Assembly: GCA_965230225.1 (NCBI GenBank)
Contig: CBDDKM010000002.1
Location: forward strand, 858,941-922,940
Reading direction: 5' to 3'
Origin: CALSMU01 sp965230225
GTDB lineage: Bacteria > Bacteroidota > Bacteroidia > Flavobacteriales_D > Parvicellaceae
DNA: 64,000 nt
Shown: piece by piece, positions 50,855-61,500 of the stretch
How the letters are laid out: each line of letters begins with the position of its first letter
Position numbering within the stretch: position 1 is the stretch's first letter
The notes under the pieces: generated by a model
Told to the model about the DNA's origin: nothing
The model's input: the letters and a program-made list of their open reading frames with translations, nothing else
The model's database searches: none
Program-made: the position numbers and the translations under genes

Positions 50855-51910
50855 ATGAAAAAAAAGATTCTTGTAATTGAAGACAACTTCGATGTTAGAG
50901 ATAACATTGCTGAAATTCTAGAACTGGCCAATTATGATGTTGAAGTAGCCGAAAATGGTAAAATCGGTGTTGCAAAAGCTCAGGAATATCTACCTGACTT
51001 AATTGTTTGCGACATTATGATGCCCGAACTAGATGGGTATGGAGTACTATACCTACTGGGTAAAAACCCCGTTACAAGAGGAATACCATTCATATTCCTG
51101 TCTGCCAAAGCTGATAAACAGGACCTAAGAAAAGGGATGAACCTTGGTGCTGATGACTATTTAACAAAGCCATTTGAAGAAATGGATTTATTAAATGCTA
51201 TCGAAGGAAGAATTAAGCGAAATGAAATTTTTAAAACAGACTTCTCGAAAGATGAAGAAGGTTTGGGAGATTTCATTAGCGAAGTGAAAGGATCTGCTGC
51301 AATGGAAGAACTTTCTGAAAACAGAAAGAGCAAATCCTATAAAAAGAAAGAGATGATCTACCTGGAGGGCAATTATCCTCATGCATTGTTTTTTATAACA
51401 GAAGGTAAGATCAAAACCTATAAAACCAACGAAGATGGTAAAGAATTAATCACCGGAATTTATGCTCAAGGTGATTTTATTGGATATTTGCCATTGCTTA
51501 AGGAGTGTGAGTATCAGGACTCTGCAATGGCTATGGAGCCAACTACTGTTACCATTATTTCTAAAGAAGACTTTAATCACCTGATCCATACAAATAGAGA
51601 TGTATCTCATAAGTTTATTAAAATGTTGTCTGGAGACATCATGGATAAGGAAGAAGAGCTAATCAAATTTGCGTACAACACTGTGCGTAAAAGAGTGGCA
51701 GAGGGATTATTGAAAGTGGCAGAAAAGTACGAGAACCCTGAAGTAAATGCATTCCCCGTATCCAGAGAGGATCTGGCAAACATTGTTGGTACAGCCCCGG
51801 AATCTGTTATCCGTGTATTATCGGAGTTCAAAGACGATGGTTATATCTCTACTGAAGGAAGAAAAATCAAGCTCGATAATAAAGAGGCTCTGGACAAAAT
51901 CAAGTACTAG
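50855..51910 (+). CDS. Receiver-Crp/Fnr fusion response regulator
   Basis: A 351-residue regulator. Residues 1-125 are a receiver (ILVIEDNFDVRD, phospho-Asp in IVCDIMMPELDG, Lys in LTKPFEE). After a linker, a cyclic-nucleotide-binding-like beta roll spans about 165-265 (IYLEGNYPHALFFITEGKIK). A Crp-type helix-turn-helix ends the protein, with recognition helix GTAPESVIRVLSEF. The E-x-x-x-R spacing equals that of Fnr and Crp, which read TGA...TCA. No Cys set for an iron-sulfur cluster was seen. It presumably acts on the three TGA-N6-TCA promoters nearby. The fusion is uncommon. Confidence 0.9.
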   Translation: MKKKILVIEDNFDVRDNIAEILELANYDVEVAENGKIGVAKAQEYLPDLIVCDIMMPELDGYGVLYLLGKNPVTRGIPFIFLSAKADKQDLRKGMNLGADDYLTKPFEEMDLLNAIEGRIKRNEIFKTDFSKDEEGLGDFISEVKGSAAMEELSENRKSKSYKKKEMIYLEGNYPHALFFITEGKIKTYKTNEDGKELITGIYAQGDFIGYLPLLKECEYQDSAMAMEPTTVTIISKEDFNHLIHTNRDVSHKFIKMLSGDIMDKEEELIKFAYNTVRKRVAEGLLKVAEKYENPEVNAFPVSREDLANIVGTAPESVIRVLSEFKDDGYISTEGRKIKLDNKEALDKIKY

Positions 51911-51918
51911 TATCTGCT

Positions 51919-51930
51919 TGATTTAGGTCA
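51919..51930. promoter_or_regulatory. Crp/Fnr-type operator, copy 3 (usp promoter)
   Basis: TGATTTAGGTCA: TGA-N6-TCA. The centre is 58.5 bases before the end of the -7-like box at 51976-51983, the same spacing as at ccoS and ccoG. A second site, TGAGTGATGTCA at 51941-51952, is nearer the box. Confidence 0.65.
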
Positions 51931-51975
51931 GAATTCTATGTGAGTGATGTCATAGTAATTTAAGAGGTTAGATGG

Positions 51976-51983
51976 TATCTTGG
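51976..51983 (+). promoter_or_regulatory. -7-like element of the usp operon
   Basis: TATCTTGG matches five of six fixed bases of TAnnTTTG, 21 bases before ATG 52005. It is weaker than usual, which fits dependence on an activator. Confidence 0.5.
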
Positions 51984-52004
51984 TATCAGTAAAAAACTGA
52001 TATT

Positions 52005-52817
52005 ATGAAAACCATATTGTTACCCACCGATTTCTCGTCAGTTGCTTCAAATGCAATGGATTATGCTCTTACTGTTTATGGTGATGAGCCGGTTCACTAT
52101 ATTTTATTGAATGCATTTGTGGTGCAGCCAGGACCTGAAGGTAAATCCTATCAGGAAGAGCAAACTGATCATAAGGCGAAGTTAGATGAAGAAGAGAAGA
52201 TTTGGGCAGCCAAAATAAACGATCAAAGCAAGGTTTCTACCATATTACACCTTGGTAATATTGATTACCTGTCTAATGAGTTATTGGAAGAGAATAAGGT
52301 AGATCTTGTTATCATGGGGACCGAAGGTGTTGGAGAAGTAGAGCGATACATTGGTAAATCTCATGCTGGAGAGTTTGTTTCTCACGTAAACAAAAATACG
52401 TTGGTAATTCCCTCCTGTGCAGATTGTAAAACACCACAGAACATTCTGTTTACAACCAATTACAGAAATGTTAAAAATGATAAGACCCTGGGAGTGTTAA
52501 AGCACATTTTAGATAAATACAATGCCAATTTATTTGTGCTATATGTTAATAAAGAGGGTACAGAATTAACATCTTACCAAAACGAAGTAAAAGGTAATTT
52601 AGAAGAGTATTTTAATGGAAATAAAGTCTCTTTCCATGAGTTTATAGCAGGAAATGTAGAAGACCAGGTGGAAGATTTTATGAATCAGTACAACATCGAT
52701 ATGGTGTCTGCAGTACCTCAGCACAATACATTCCTCGAACGAATATTTCATAACAGTTTAGTAAAGCGTTTAGCTGAACATTCTACTAAACCAGTAGTAA
52801 TTTTAAACGATAAATAA
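52005..52817 (+). CDS. Tandem universal stress protein, copy 2 (one degenerate domain)
   Basis: A 270-residue protein: first Usp domain KTILLPTDFSSVASNAMDYA with loop IMGTEGVGEVERYIGKSHAGE, second domain from NILFTTNYRNVKNDKTL. The second domain lacks a clear G-x-x-G nucleotide loop (SAVPQHNTFLERIFHNSLVK), so it is degenerate. First of three usp genes with gaps of 22 and 41 bases, under a promoter with TGA-N6-TCA sites. A response to oxygen limitation is inferred from its link to the cbb3 genes. Confidence 0.87.
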   Translation: MKTILLPTDFSSVASNAMDYALTVYGDEPVHYILLNAFVVQPGPEGKSYQEEQTDHKAKLDEEEKIWAAKINDQSKVSTILHLGNIDYLSNELLEENKVDLVIMGTEGVGEVERYIGKSHAGEFVSHVNKNTLVIPSCADCKTPQNILFTTNYRNVKNDKTLGVLKHILDKYNANLFVLYVNKEGTELTSYQNEVKGNLEEYFNGNKVSFHEFIAGNVEDQVEDFMNQYNIDMVSAVPQHNTFLERIFHNSLVKRLAEHSTKPVVILNDK

Positions 52818-52839
52818 CAATCGATTACCCAATAGTAAA

Positions 52840-53706
52840 ATGAAAAAGATCCTTGTACCAACCGATTTTAGTGAACTGGCCGATATGGCCATGAACATTG
52901 CAGTTAATCTTACTAAAGATTCTAACACAGAAGTTCATTTGTTGCACTCTATAGAGATGTTACACGTATACGACGAATTATCTAACGACCTGATGGTGGA
53001 AGCTAAGGGAGAAGGTTATTCCTATATGCATGTTGCAACCGACAGAGCTAAACAAAGAATGAACGAGTTTAAAATAAAGCTGGAGGAGAAGGGAATAAAC
53101 TGTTCGGTAGAAGTGGTTAGTGGAAAACCGTACAGTGCTGTTTTGAATTATGTAGATGATCACGATATCAATTTAGTAATCATGGGAACTAAAGGGTCTG
53201 ATGGATTGGCAGAGATCATCATCGGTTCCAATGCTCAAAAAATCATCAGAAATTGTAACTGTCCTGTGCTTACGGTAAAAGAAGGTTCGGACAATTTTGA
53301 ATTTAAAAACATTGTTTTAGCCTCTGATTTTAATGAAGCTTCAGCCATTAATAACATTTCGTACATCGGGAGGATAGCCGAATATTTCGAAGCTAATGTA
53401 ACACTGCTATTTGTTGCTACACCACTTAATTTTATTGGGCAAGAAGAGTTGGAGAAAAAGATTTTTGATTTGGGAGAAAAAGAAGGGTTGACCAATTTTA
53501 ATGTGGAAATATTTAAGGCAGAATCGGCAGAGGAGGGGATTACCGAATACAGTCAGCTTAAACAACCAGATGTAGTAGCGATATCAACCCATGGGAGAGG
53601 CTTTTTGAGAAAGCTCTTTATCTCTAACACTACAGAGTATCTGGCTAATCATTTATCAACCCCTTTGTTGAGTATGCCGCTCGATTACGAAGAAATGGAA
53701 AAATAA
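52840..53706 (+). CDS. Tandem universal stress protein, copy 3
   Basis: A 288-residue protein with both Usp domains: KKILVPTDFSELADMAMNIA with loop VIMGTKGSDGLAEIIIGSNA, and KNIVLASDFNEASAINNISY with AISTHGRGFLRKLFISNTTE. The first loop keeps the Gly pattern that binds ATP. It sits in the middle of a three-gene usp run and shares about the same length and order with its neighbours, which suggests local duplication. Confidence 0.9.
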   Translation: MKKILVPTDFSELADMAMNIAVNLTKDSNTEVHLLHSIEMLHVYDELSNDLMVEAKGEGYSYMHVATDRAKQRMNEFKIKLEEKGINCSVEVVSGKPYSAVLNYVDDHDINLVIMGTKGSDGLAEIIIGSNAQKIIRNCNCPVLTVKEGSDNFEFKNIVLASDFNEASAINNISYIGRIAEYFEANVTLLFVATPLNFIGQEELEKKIFDLGEKEGLTNFNVEIFKAESAEEGITEYSQLKQPDVVAISTHGRGFLRKLFISNTTEYLANHLSTPLLSMPLDYEEMEK

Positions 53707-53747
53707 CTTACCTCTGCTATGCAGATTAACTTTAAAAAACACAAAAG

Positions 53748-54620
53748 ATGAAAAATATATTAGTCCCCGTAGATTTCTCGGAAACATCAGCTCATGCAGC
53801 AGAAGCCGCTGCCAATATTGCAAAACAAATAGGCGCAAAAGTTTGCTTGTTTCACGTTATTGATATTGCAATTTTACAAGATAATACCCCGGCACAAGTG
53901 CTACATGATTTCGAAATAGGAAAAATCATGCTGACCAATGCCACAAAGGAAATGGATGAATGGAAAAAGAAAAGTTGCTTTGAAGGATTAGAGGTAGAGA
54001 GCGACATCAATTTTGGAAATACATTTCACACCATTACGGACTATGCAAAGAGTAAAAATGCGGATTTAATCGTAATGGGAACAAAAGGAGCAAGTGGAAT
54101 TAAGGAGATCTTTATTGGTTCCAATACAGAAAAGATAGTTCGTTGGTCAGAAGTTCCTGTATTGGCAGTAAAAGAGAAAATGGAAAACATCAGGTTTGAT
54201 AATATCTTGTTCATATCCAATTTCTACGGAGAAGTGGATAGCGCCTTCGAGAAAACGGCAGATTTCTTTAAGAGGTTTGATGCCACGTTCCATTTGTTGA
54301 AAGTCATTACACCCGCTAATTTTGAGCCTACCCATCGTAGCCACAAGATTATGGAGGATTTTGCTGATAAGTTCAGCATTGAAAAGTATACCGTTAATGC
54401 TTACAACGATGCAACAGTAGAGAAGGGAATCAAGCATTTTGATTCGCTGTTAAACCCCGATGTGGTGGTGATGCCAACCCATGGAAGAACGGGGCTTTCG
54501 CACCTGATTTACGGAAGTAAAACGGAGAATGTAATCAACCATTTAAACGCTCCAATTATGACCTTTAAGATTGATGAACCTGAGGTGGAATATGGAGTGA
54601 TTTTTCCTGATATGAGATAA
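53748..54620 (+). CDS. Tandem universal stress protein, copy 4
   Basis: A 290-residue protein with first domain KNILVPVDFSETSAHAAEAA and loop VMGTKGASGIKEIFIGSNTE, and second domain ending MPTHGRTGLSHLIYGSKTEN; both nucleotide loops look intact. It is the last gene of the usp run. An SCO gene with its own promoter follows 58 bases later. Confidence 0.9.
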   Translation: MKNILVPVDFSETSAHAAEAAANIAKQIGAKVCLFHVIDIAILQDNTPAQVLHDFEIGKIMLTNATKEMDEWKKKSCFEGLEVESDINFGNTFHTITDYAKSKNADLIVMGTKGASGIKEIFIGSNTEKIVRWSEVPVLAVKEKMENIRFDNILFISNFYGEVDSAFEKTADFFKRFDATFHLLKVITPANFEPTHRSHKIMEDFADKFSIEKYTVNAYNDATVEKGIKHFDSLLNPDVVVMPTHGRTGLSHLIYGSKTENVINHLNAPIMTFKIDEPEVEYGVIFPDMR

Positions 54621-54633
54621 TAAGAATAGAGCT

Positions 54634-54660
54634 TTTGAAGCTTCTATTTTACTATCTTTG
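54634..54660 (+). promoter_or_regulatory. Promoter of the SCO gene
   Basis: TTTG (54634-54637), 15 bases, then TATCTTTG (54653-54660), an exact -7 element, 18 bases before ATG 54679. No TGA-N6-TCA site was found at the island spacing. Confidence 0.65.
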
Positions 54661-54678
54661 TGCCGCATAAAAAGGCAC

Positions 54679-55347
54679 ATGAAACAATTAATTGCAGTAA
54701 TAATTATAGTGGCAATCGGAATGTCGATTGCCATTTTTATGATAGCTGAAGAGCAGGAGAAGAGGATTTTACCAATTATAAATCCTACAGACGTAAATCC
54801 GGCTTTGGTGGATTCCAGCTTACACAACAAAGGGGTAAATCATACCATTTCTCCTTTTTCGTTGATTAATCAAGATGGACAGCAAGTTTCTCAAGAATTG
54901 GTGAAAGGGAAAATTCTAGTAGCTAATTTTTTCTTTACAACCTGTCCAACGGTTTGTCCTAAAATGAACAATCGATTAAAGAAAGTTCATGATCATTATC
55001 AGCCAGAAGATCAGCTAATTATATTGTCTCATACCGTGTGGCCAGAGGTGGATTCTATTCCTCTTTTAAAAGCCTATTCAGAACAATACGAGGCTAATAA
55101 TAGCAGGTGGCAATTTCTAACTGGAGATAAAAAACATTTGTATGATCTTGCCAGAAAAAGTTATCTGGTGGCTCCATCGGTAAATGATCCATTTTATGAC
55201 CATGGAGGAGAAGGTGATTTTATACATACCGAAAACATCGTTTTGGTGGATCAAAAAGGTCGAATTAGAGGCTTCTATGATGGGCTGAGTGATCGAAAAA
55301 TTGAGCAGTTAATTGCAGATATAGCCCTTTTATTACCTGAAAATTAG
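54679..55347 (+). CDS. SCO1/SenC-type copper chaperone
   Basis: A 222-residue membrane-anchored protein from ATG 54679 (MKQLIAVIIIVAIGMSIAIF). The thioredoxin-like fold holds the copper site CPTVCPKM (Cys-x3-Cys) and the His in GDFIHTENIVLVDQ. SCO proteins deliver copper to cytochrome oxidases or guard against redox stress. Its place beside the cbb3 and usp genes fits a role in oxidase assembly. It stands alone under its own promoter. Confidence 0.93.
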   Translation: MKQLIAVIIIVAIGMSIAIFMIAEEQEKRILPIINPTDVNPALVDSSLHNKGVNHTISPFSLINQDGQQVSQELVKGKILVANFFFTTCPTVCPKMNNRLKKVHDHYQPEDQLIILSHTVWPEVDSIPLLKAYSEQYEANNSRWQFLTGDKKHLYDLARKSYLVAPSVNDPFYDHGGEGDFIHTENIVLVDQKGRIRGFYDGLSDRKIEQLIADIALLLPEN

Positions 55348-55382
55348 CCGATTGAAGAATTGGCTCATTGATCGTTTTTTTT
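55346..55382 (+). terminator. Possible terminator of the SCO gene
   Basis: AGCCGATT (55346-55353) pairs with AATTGGCT (55358-55365), with one G-U pair. The T8 run starts 9 bases after the stem, so it is not classical. Confidence 0.4.
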
Positions 55383-55399
55383 CATTCATCAAGGAAATG

Positions 55400-55560
55400 A
55401 TGGTTTTCAACCATTCGCTATTAGTATTTAGGCAACAATAGTAGGCATAACTACGTCAAAATGTATACATTCAACAGTTAAATTGGGTGGTTTGAATAAT
55501 TCTCACCCAAAAGGAGAACAAAATGAATGAATGTCCGTAGGACGTAAAGCTGTAATTGAA
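55400..55560 (+). promoter_or_regulatory. Structured leader of the giant adhesin gene
   Basis: The 230-base gap before the adhesin holds several hairpins: ATGGTT/AACCAT (55400-55414), GGGTG/CACCC near 55485-55507 and GTCC/GGAC near 55531-55541. The string GGACGTAAAGC (near 55538) recalls the 3' part of GEMM (cyclic-di-GMP-I) riboswitches, but the required GAAA tetraloop and receptor are not visible. No exact TAnnTTTG was found. Confidence 0.3.
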
Positions 55561-55577
55561 CCTAAAAACTTATTGTT

Positions 55578-58500
55578 TTGAAAATATTTACATTTCCCAC
55601 CAAAACGCTGACCCTACTGCTGGGGTTTTTGATTACCAACTTTATTCATGCTAACAACTACTATTGGGTAGGCAATTCCGGTAACTGGAATGATGCCTCT
55701 CATTGGGCTTCTTCCAGTGGAGGAGCCGGCGGAGCTGGAGTTCCAGGAATAAACGATAACGTATATTTCGACGGAAACTCATTTTCCATGGGTTCAGTTG
55801 TTACCATAAACAGTACAGCTTCTTGTAAAAGCTTCATTTGGGAAGATGGAGTTGGAGAACATGAGCTTGCTGGGAACGGGACATTAAATGTAAAAGGTTC
55901 ATTTGTAGTAGAATCAGCTCTGGATAATAACTATACCGGTGGAATTCACTTTATCGCGAATTTGGGAAATCACGATATTGATGCAGATGATGTGCAATGG
56001 AAGTCTGATTTTTGGTTCGAGGGAAATGGAACCTACAATCTAGCTAATCATTTTGCAACTACCAGAACTAATACAATTACAGTTCAAAAGGGAACATTAA
56101 ATACCAATAATTTTATTCTTTACACTGGTGCATTTAAAACCGCATCATCAGGAAACAAAGATATTAATCTTGGTTCATCCACTGTTCATATTCACGACGA
56201 GTGGGATGTGGAAACCGGAGCAAACATTGATCTGGATGCTTCTCAATCTGAGCTTATTCTTTTAGAAAGCATCCAGCCTGAAAAAATTAAAAAGGGAGGA
56301 TTTGATTATAACAACGTTAGTACAAAAGCCGCTTGTGCTACTCCAATTCCAATAGACTTTACAGTTACTACTACCTCCAACTATAACGGATCACAAATTT
56401 CCTGTAACGGACAATGTGATGCAGAGTTAACCATTACGGTGAACGCAGGAGGAGGAGGTCCTTATGGATATGAGTACGATGATGGAAATGGCCCTCAACT
56501 ATCTACTTCTAACGTAATTACCGGATTATGTGCCGATACCTATAACGTAACAGTTTACGATTCATCTCAAGTGGTATTTGGAAACATCTATGAGTCTTGT
56601 ACAGAGTTTGGTGTAGTAATTACAGCACCAGCTGCCATTGGAGTAAACGTTCAGGGGTTCTTAGATCCAACTTGTCCAACTTCTTGTGATGGAGCCATTT
56701 TTACAAGTATTGGTGGTGGTACAGGTGTACTTACTATCGAGTGGCCTGGAATTGCACCTAACCCATTTGTAGGTGAGGATCCGGTAGGTGTTTGTACAGG
56801 AACTCACACAGTAAATGTTACTGACGAAAATGGATGTTTTCATACAGAAGATGTTGTGCTAAATGATCCTCCAGCAATTGTATCAAATATTGTGGTGGGA
56901 GATGTTAGTTGTACTGGTTTGTGTGATGCACAAGCTTATGTTACTCCAAGTGGAGGTAATGGAGGGCCATGGACCTACGATTGGACCGATAGCCCGGCAA
57001 CAACTACACTTAGTATTACCGATACATTAAACGGAATGTGTGAGAACACTACTTACATCGTAAACATTTTTGATGTAGATGGATGTCAGCACACTGAATC
57101 ATTTACTGTAGGTGATATGCCTGATATATTCCCAAATGTTGATTCACAAACCGATGCAACCTGTTTCGGGGTATGTAATGGTGAAACAACGGTTTCAGCG
57201 ACTGGAGGGAGTGGAACATTTGTTTCTTACGAGTGGTACCAGGGAACTTTTGGTGCTGGAGTATTACATGGTAACGGACAAACCATGACTGACCTTTGTG
57301 CATTTACAGATTACTATGTGGTGGTAACTGATGATAACGGATGTCAGGACAGTATAGCAATTCCTCAATTATCTTCTCCACCGGACATTGTATTGGATAC
57401 AACAGTTACAGATATTTTATGTTTTGGAGATGGTAATGGTGCAATTGACTTATCAGTAGTAGGTGGAACACCATTTATGCCTGGGTCAACTTATAACTAC
57501 ACATGGAGTACAGCTGATGGATCAGGATTGGTTGTGGGAACTCAAGATCAAAGCACGCTTGGAGGAGGAACTTACAAAGTTATTGTTGAAGATGCCAATG
57601 GATGTTTGGATTCTTTAGAGGCGGTTTTAGTTGTTGAGCCACCGGAAATATTTGCTAACGGAATTACTACAGATAACTCTTGTTTTAACATTGTAGATGG
57701 AACTATAGATTTAAGTACTACTGGAGGTGTTGGAGGATATACCTGGACATGGATTTCAGGGCCAACTGGATTTGTTGACCCGGGAACAGAAGACATTAAC
57801 CCTGCGGATTCCGGTTGTTATACCGTAAGAATCGAAGACTTAAACAACTGTCAGTTGGATACAACATTGTGTTTGATCACTCCTGGTGAGATTTTCGCAA
57901 ATGGTGTGGTAACGCCAATTACCTGTGGAGGAGCGGATGATGCAGATATTACCTTAAGTCCTTCTAATGGTGTTGGTGCTTATACTTTCGATTGGATTTC
58001 TGGAGGAGTAGGAACAGGACCTTTCCCTTGTGCCGGACCATATACAGATCCACAAGATCAAACAGCTCTTAGCCCGGGAGACTATCAAGTTTGTATTCAG
58101 GATGGAAATGGATGTGTAAAAGACACCTTATTTACCATTACTGATCCTCCTGCAATTAACATTTCAGAAACCCATGTAGACCTTACTTGTTTCCAGGATG
58201 GAACGGGGTCTATTAATATTACAGTAACAGGTGGTACAGGAGCTTTAACCTTTACATGGTCAACTGCAGATGGATGTGGTTTAGTTACTAATGATGAAGA
58301 CCAAACAGGTCTTTGTGCCGGAACGTATACTGTGTTGGTAGAAGACGCTAACAACTGTACTGAGACTATGGACATCACCATTACTGAGCCGGATGAAATT
58401 TTTGCAGTCGGTACTCATACTGACGTATCTTGTTTTAATACTTTGGATGGTTCTATCGACCTATCTCCAACTGGAGGAACAGGGGTAATTACAGTGAGCT

Positions 58501-61500
58501 GGACCAGTACAAATCCTGCATTTGTTGATCCGGGAACGGAAGACTTAACCGGTTTGGATTCTGCTACTTACTGTGCTCGTGTTGAAGATGCAGTTGGATG
58601 TTTCATTGATACCTGTTTTAACTTAATTAAGCCGGGTGAGATTTATGCCAATGCAGCAATTACACCAATTCAATGTAATGGAGATAACAACGCAATGATT
58701 GATTTAACTCCGCTTAATGGAGTTCCTGGATACGGATTTGATTGGACCAATAACGGTGCAGGACCATTCACTGACCCTGAAGATCAGGGGCCTTTAGGAC
58801 CTGGAACATATACCGTATACATACAAGATGCGAATGGATGTGTGAAAGATACCTCAATCACCTTTACAGAACCACAGGCTATTGTTCTGGATATGGATAG
58901 TATTGAATCTACTTGTGGAAATGCTGATGGACAAGTTTCTGTTGCGGTAACGGGAGGTACTGTTGCTGTTGATTATACCTATTTCTGGACAGATAATGCT
59001 AGCGGATTACAAGTAGGAGGAAACTCAAATACTGTTACCGGATTACCTGCCGGATGTTATGATGTATTAGTTACTGACGATAACGGGTGTACCGAAACAG
59101 GTCAGGTTTGTTTCAGTGATCAGAATGCTCCAAGTGCAACTTTAACCGTAACACACAATTCATGTTATGAATCCTGCGACGGAGCTATTACTGTTGTTAT
59201 AACAGGAGGTGTGGCACCATTAACAACAACCTGGACTACAACACATCCTACCTGGACTGATCCGGGAACAGATAATATTTTTAACCTGTGTGCGGCAGAT
59301 TATACTTTCCAAATAGTAGATGCCAATAACTGTGTATTTACTCAAACAGAAACTATCACCCAACCGGATTCGATTATTACTCCTGTAGTGGTTACGGATA
59401 ACCCATGTTTTGGAGATGCTGTTGGAGCAATTGATTTGGATGCTGATGGAGGAACTGTAGCAGTAGCAGATGCTTATAACTTTAGCTGGACAGGTCCTGG
59501 AGCATTTAGTGCTAATACAGAAGATATTTCGAACCTGGTTTCAGGTACTTATAACCTTACCATTACTGATGATAATGGTTGTACAAAGGATACTTCTATT
59601 GTTGTATCAGAGCAATCGGAAGTACAATTAACTACTTCTGCTATTGATGCACAATGTGGTGTTTCTAATGGTTCGGTTACTGTAGTAGCTACGGGAGGGA
59701 TTGTCGCTACCGATTATCAATATTCGTGGGTAGATAATGGAACTGGTGGAGTAGTAGGAACTACTGCCACAGTTGTGAACTTACCTGGAGGAGCTTATAC
59801 CGTAACAGTAACCGACGACAATGGTTGTACTGCTACAGCTACACAAACCATTAATGAAGGAAATAGCCCAACATTAACAGTAGATAACTTTACAGACATT
59901 ACTTGTTTTGGTGCCGATGATGGAACAGCAAGTGTAACCGGTTCAGGTGGAGTTGGTATTTTAACTTATTCATGGGTAACAGTGCCGGCTGGTGGTCCTG
60001 CACCAGGAAACGAGCAAAACCCAACCGGAATGGGGCCTGCAACTTACGCAGTTACTGTTACCGATGCCGTAGGGTGTTCTTCTACTGAAGTACTTACCAT
60101 TAACGAACCTGCTGCTATTTCAGTTCCTGGAATTGTAACCGATGCAACATGTAACGGAGCAACTGGAACAATAGACATTACTCCGGCAGGTGGTACACAA
60201 CCATTCACTTTTGACTGGAACAATGATGGAACAAATGATTATGATGATAATGAAGATCTGATAGCTACTGCAGGAAACTATTGTGTGGTTGTTCAAGATG
60301 ATAACGGATGTTTAACAGCTAGTACTTGTTTTGATATTCAAGAACCAACTTTGATTACAACAACAACATCTTCTGTTAACTCAACTTGTACACAGAGTGA
60401 TGGTTCTGTTACCGTAGTTGCTGCCGATGGAACTCCTGGAACACCTCCAAACGAATATACTTACGAGTGGTATCCGGCTGGAACGATTCTACCGGATCCA
60501 GGAGCTCAATTAGGAAATGCTGCAACGCTTTCTAATCAACCGGCTGGATGTTATGATGTATATGTAACCGATTTTAATAGCTGTGTTGTAATGGCAACGG
60601 AGTGTGTCTCTGATGTGAACGGGCCAACATTAAGTGCTGTAGTTACTGATGTTACTTGTAACGGAGGAGCTGATGGAGCAATTGACTTGACAACCTCTGG
60701 TGGAGGTGGTGGATATTCATGGGTATGGACAGGTCCCGGAGTGACTCAACCAAACGATGAGGACCAAACTGGCTTAACCGCAGGAGAATACTCAGTTACT
60801 GTAACTGATGCAACTGGTTGTACATCTGGATTAACAGATACGGTACAAGAGCCAGCTCCGATAACAGCAACCGCTGTTCTTACTAATCCATTGTGTGATG
60901 CTTCGGCTGATGGAGCGATTGACATTACCATTAACGATGCTGTAGGTGTGCCTACATTTACCTGGAGTACTTCAAACGGATCAGGATTAGTGGTTGGAGA
61001 TGAAGATCAAACAGGGTTAACTGAGGGTACTTACTGTGTAAATGTTCAAGATGGAAATGGATGTACGTTAGATACTTGTTTTACTCTAACTGACCCTATA
61101 CCACTGACCATTACTCTGGACTCTACTAACTCGGCATGTACTTCAAGTACTGGAGAGGTGAGTGTAGTAGCTACAGGAGGAACTGTGGCAGGAGCCTATA
61201 TTTACGATTGGTCTCCTGATGGATTCACCGGAGATGGAACTGATACCTACTCCAACTTACCTCCGGGAACTTATGATGTTACTGTGACTGATGATAATGG
61301 TTGTACTGCAACCGGTCAGATTGGAGTTGGAAACTTAAATGCTCCTACAATTACGCTAGCATCGACTAACGATGTGGATTGTTTTGGAAACTCAACTGGA
61401 AATATTTTTATCGATGTAACGGATGGAACACCTCCATATACATTTGATTGGACCAATGGAGGGGCAGGGCCTTTTACTGATCCTGAAGATTTATTAAATA

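Noticed and set aside
51941..51952. Additional Crp-like site TGAGTGATGTCA at the usp promoter
   Set aside because: It has the TGA-N6-TCA form but not the shared spacing to the -7 box, so it is mentioned as a possible second site and not counted among the three.
55500..55577. Cyclic-di-GMP (GEMM-I) riboswitch
   Set aside because: Only fragments match; the GAAA tetraloop, its receptor and the second stem are not found, so it is not called as a riboswitch.
57572..58381. Minus-strand open frames inside the giant adhesin
   Set aside because: They are opposite-strand shadows of the SprB repeats and share their period; no independent features.
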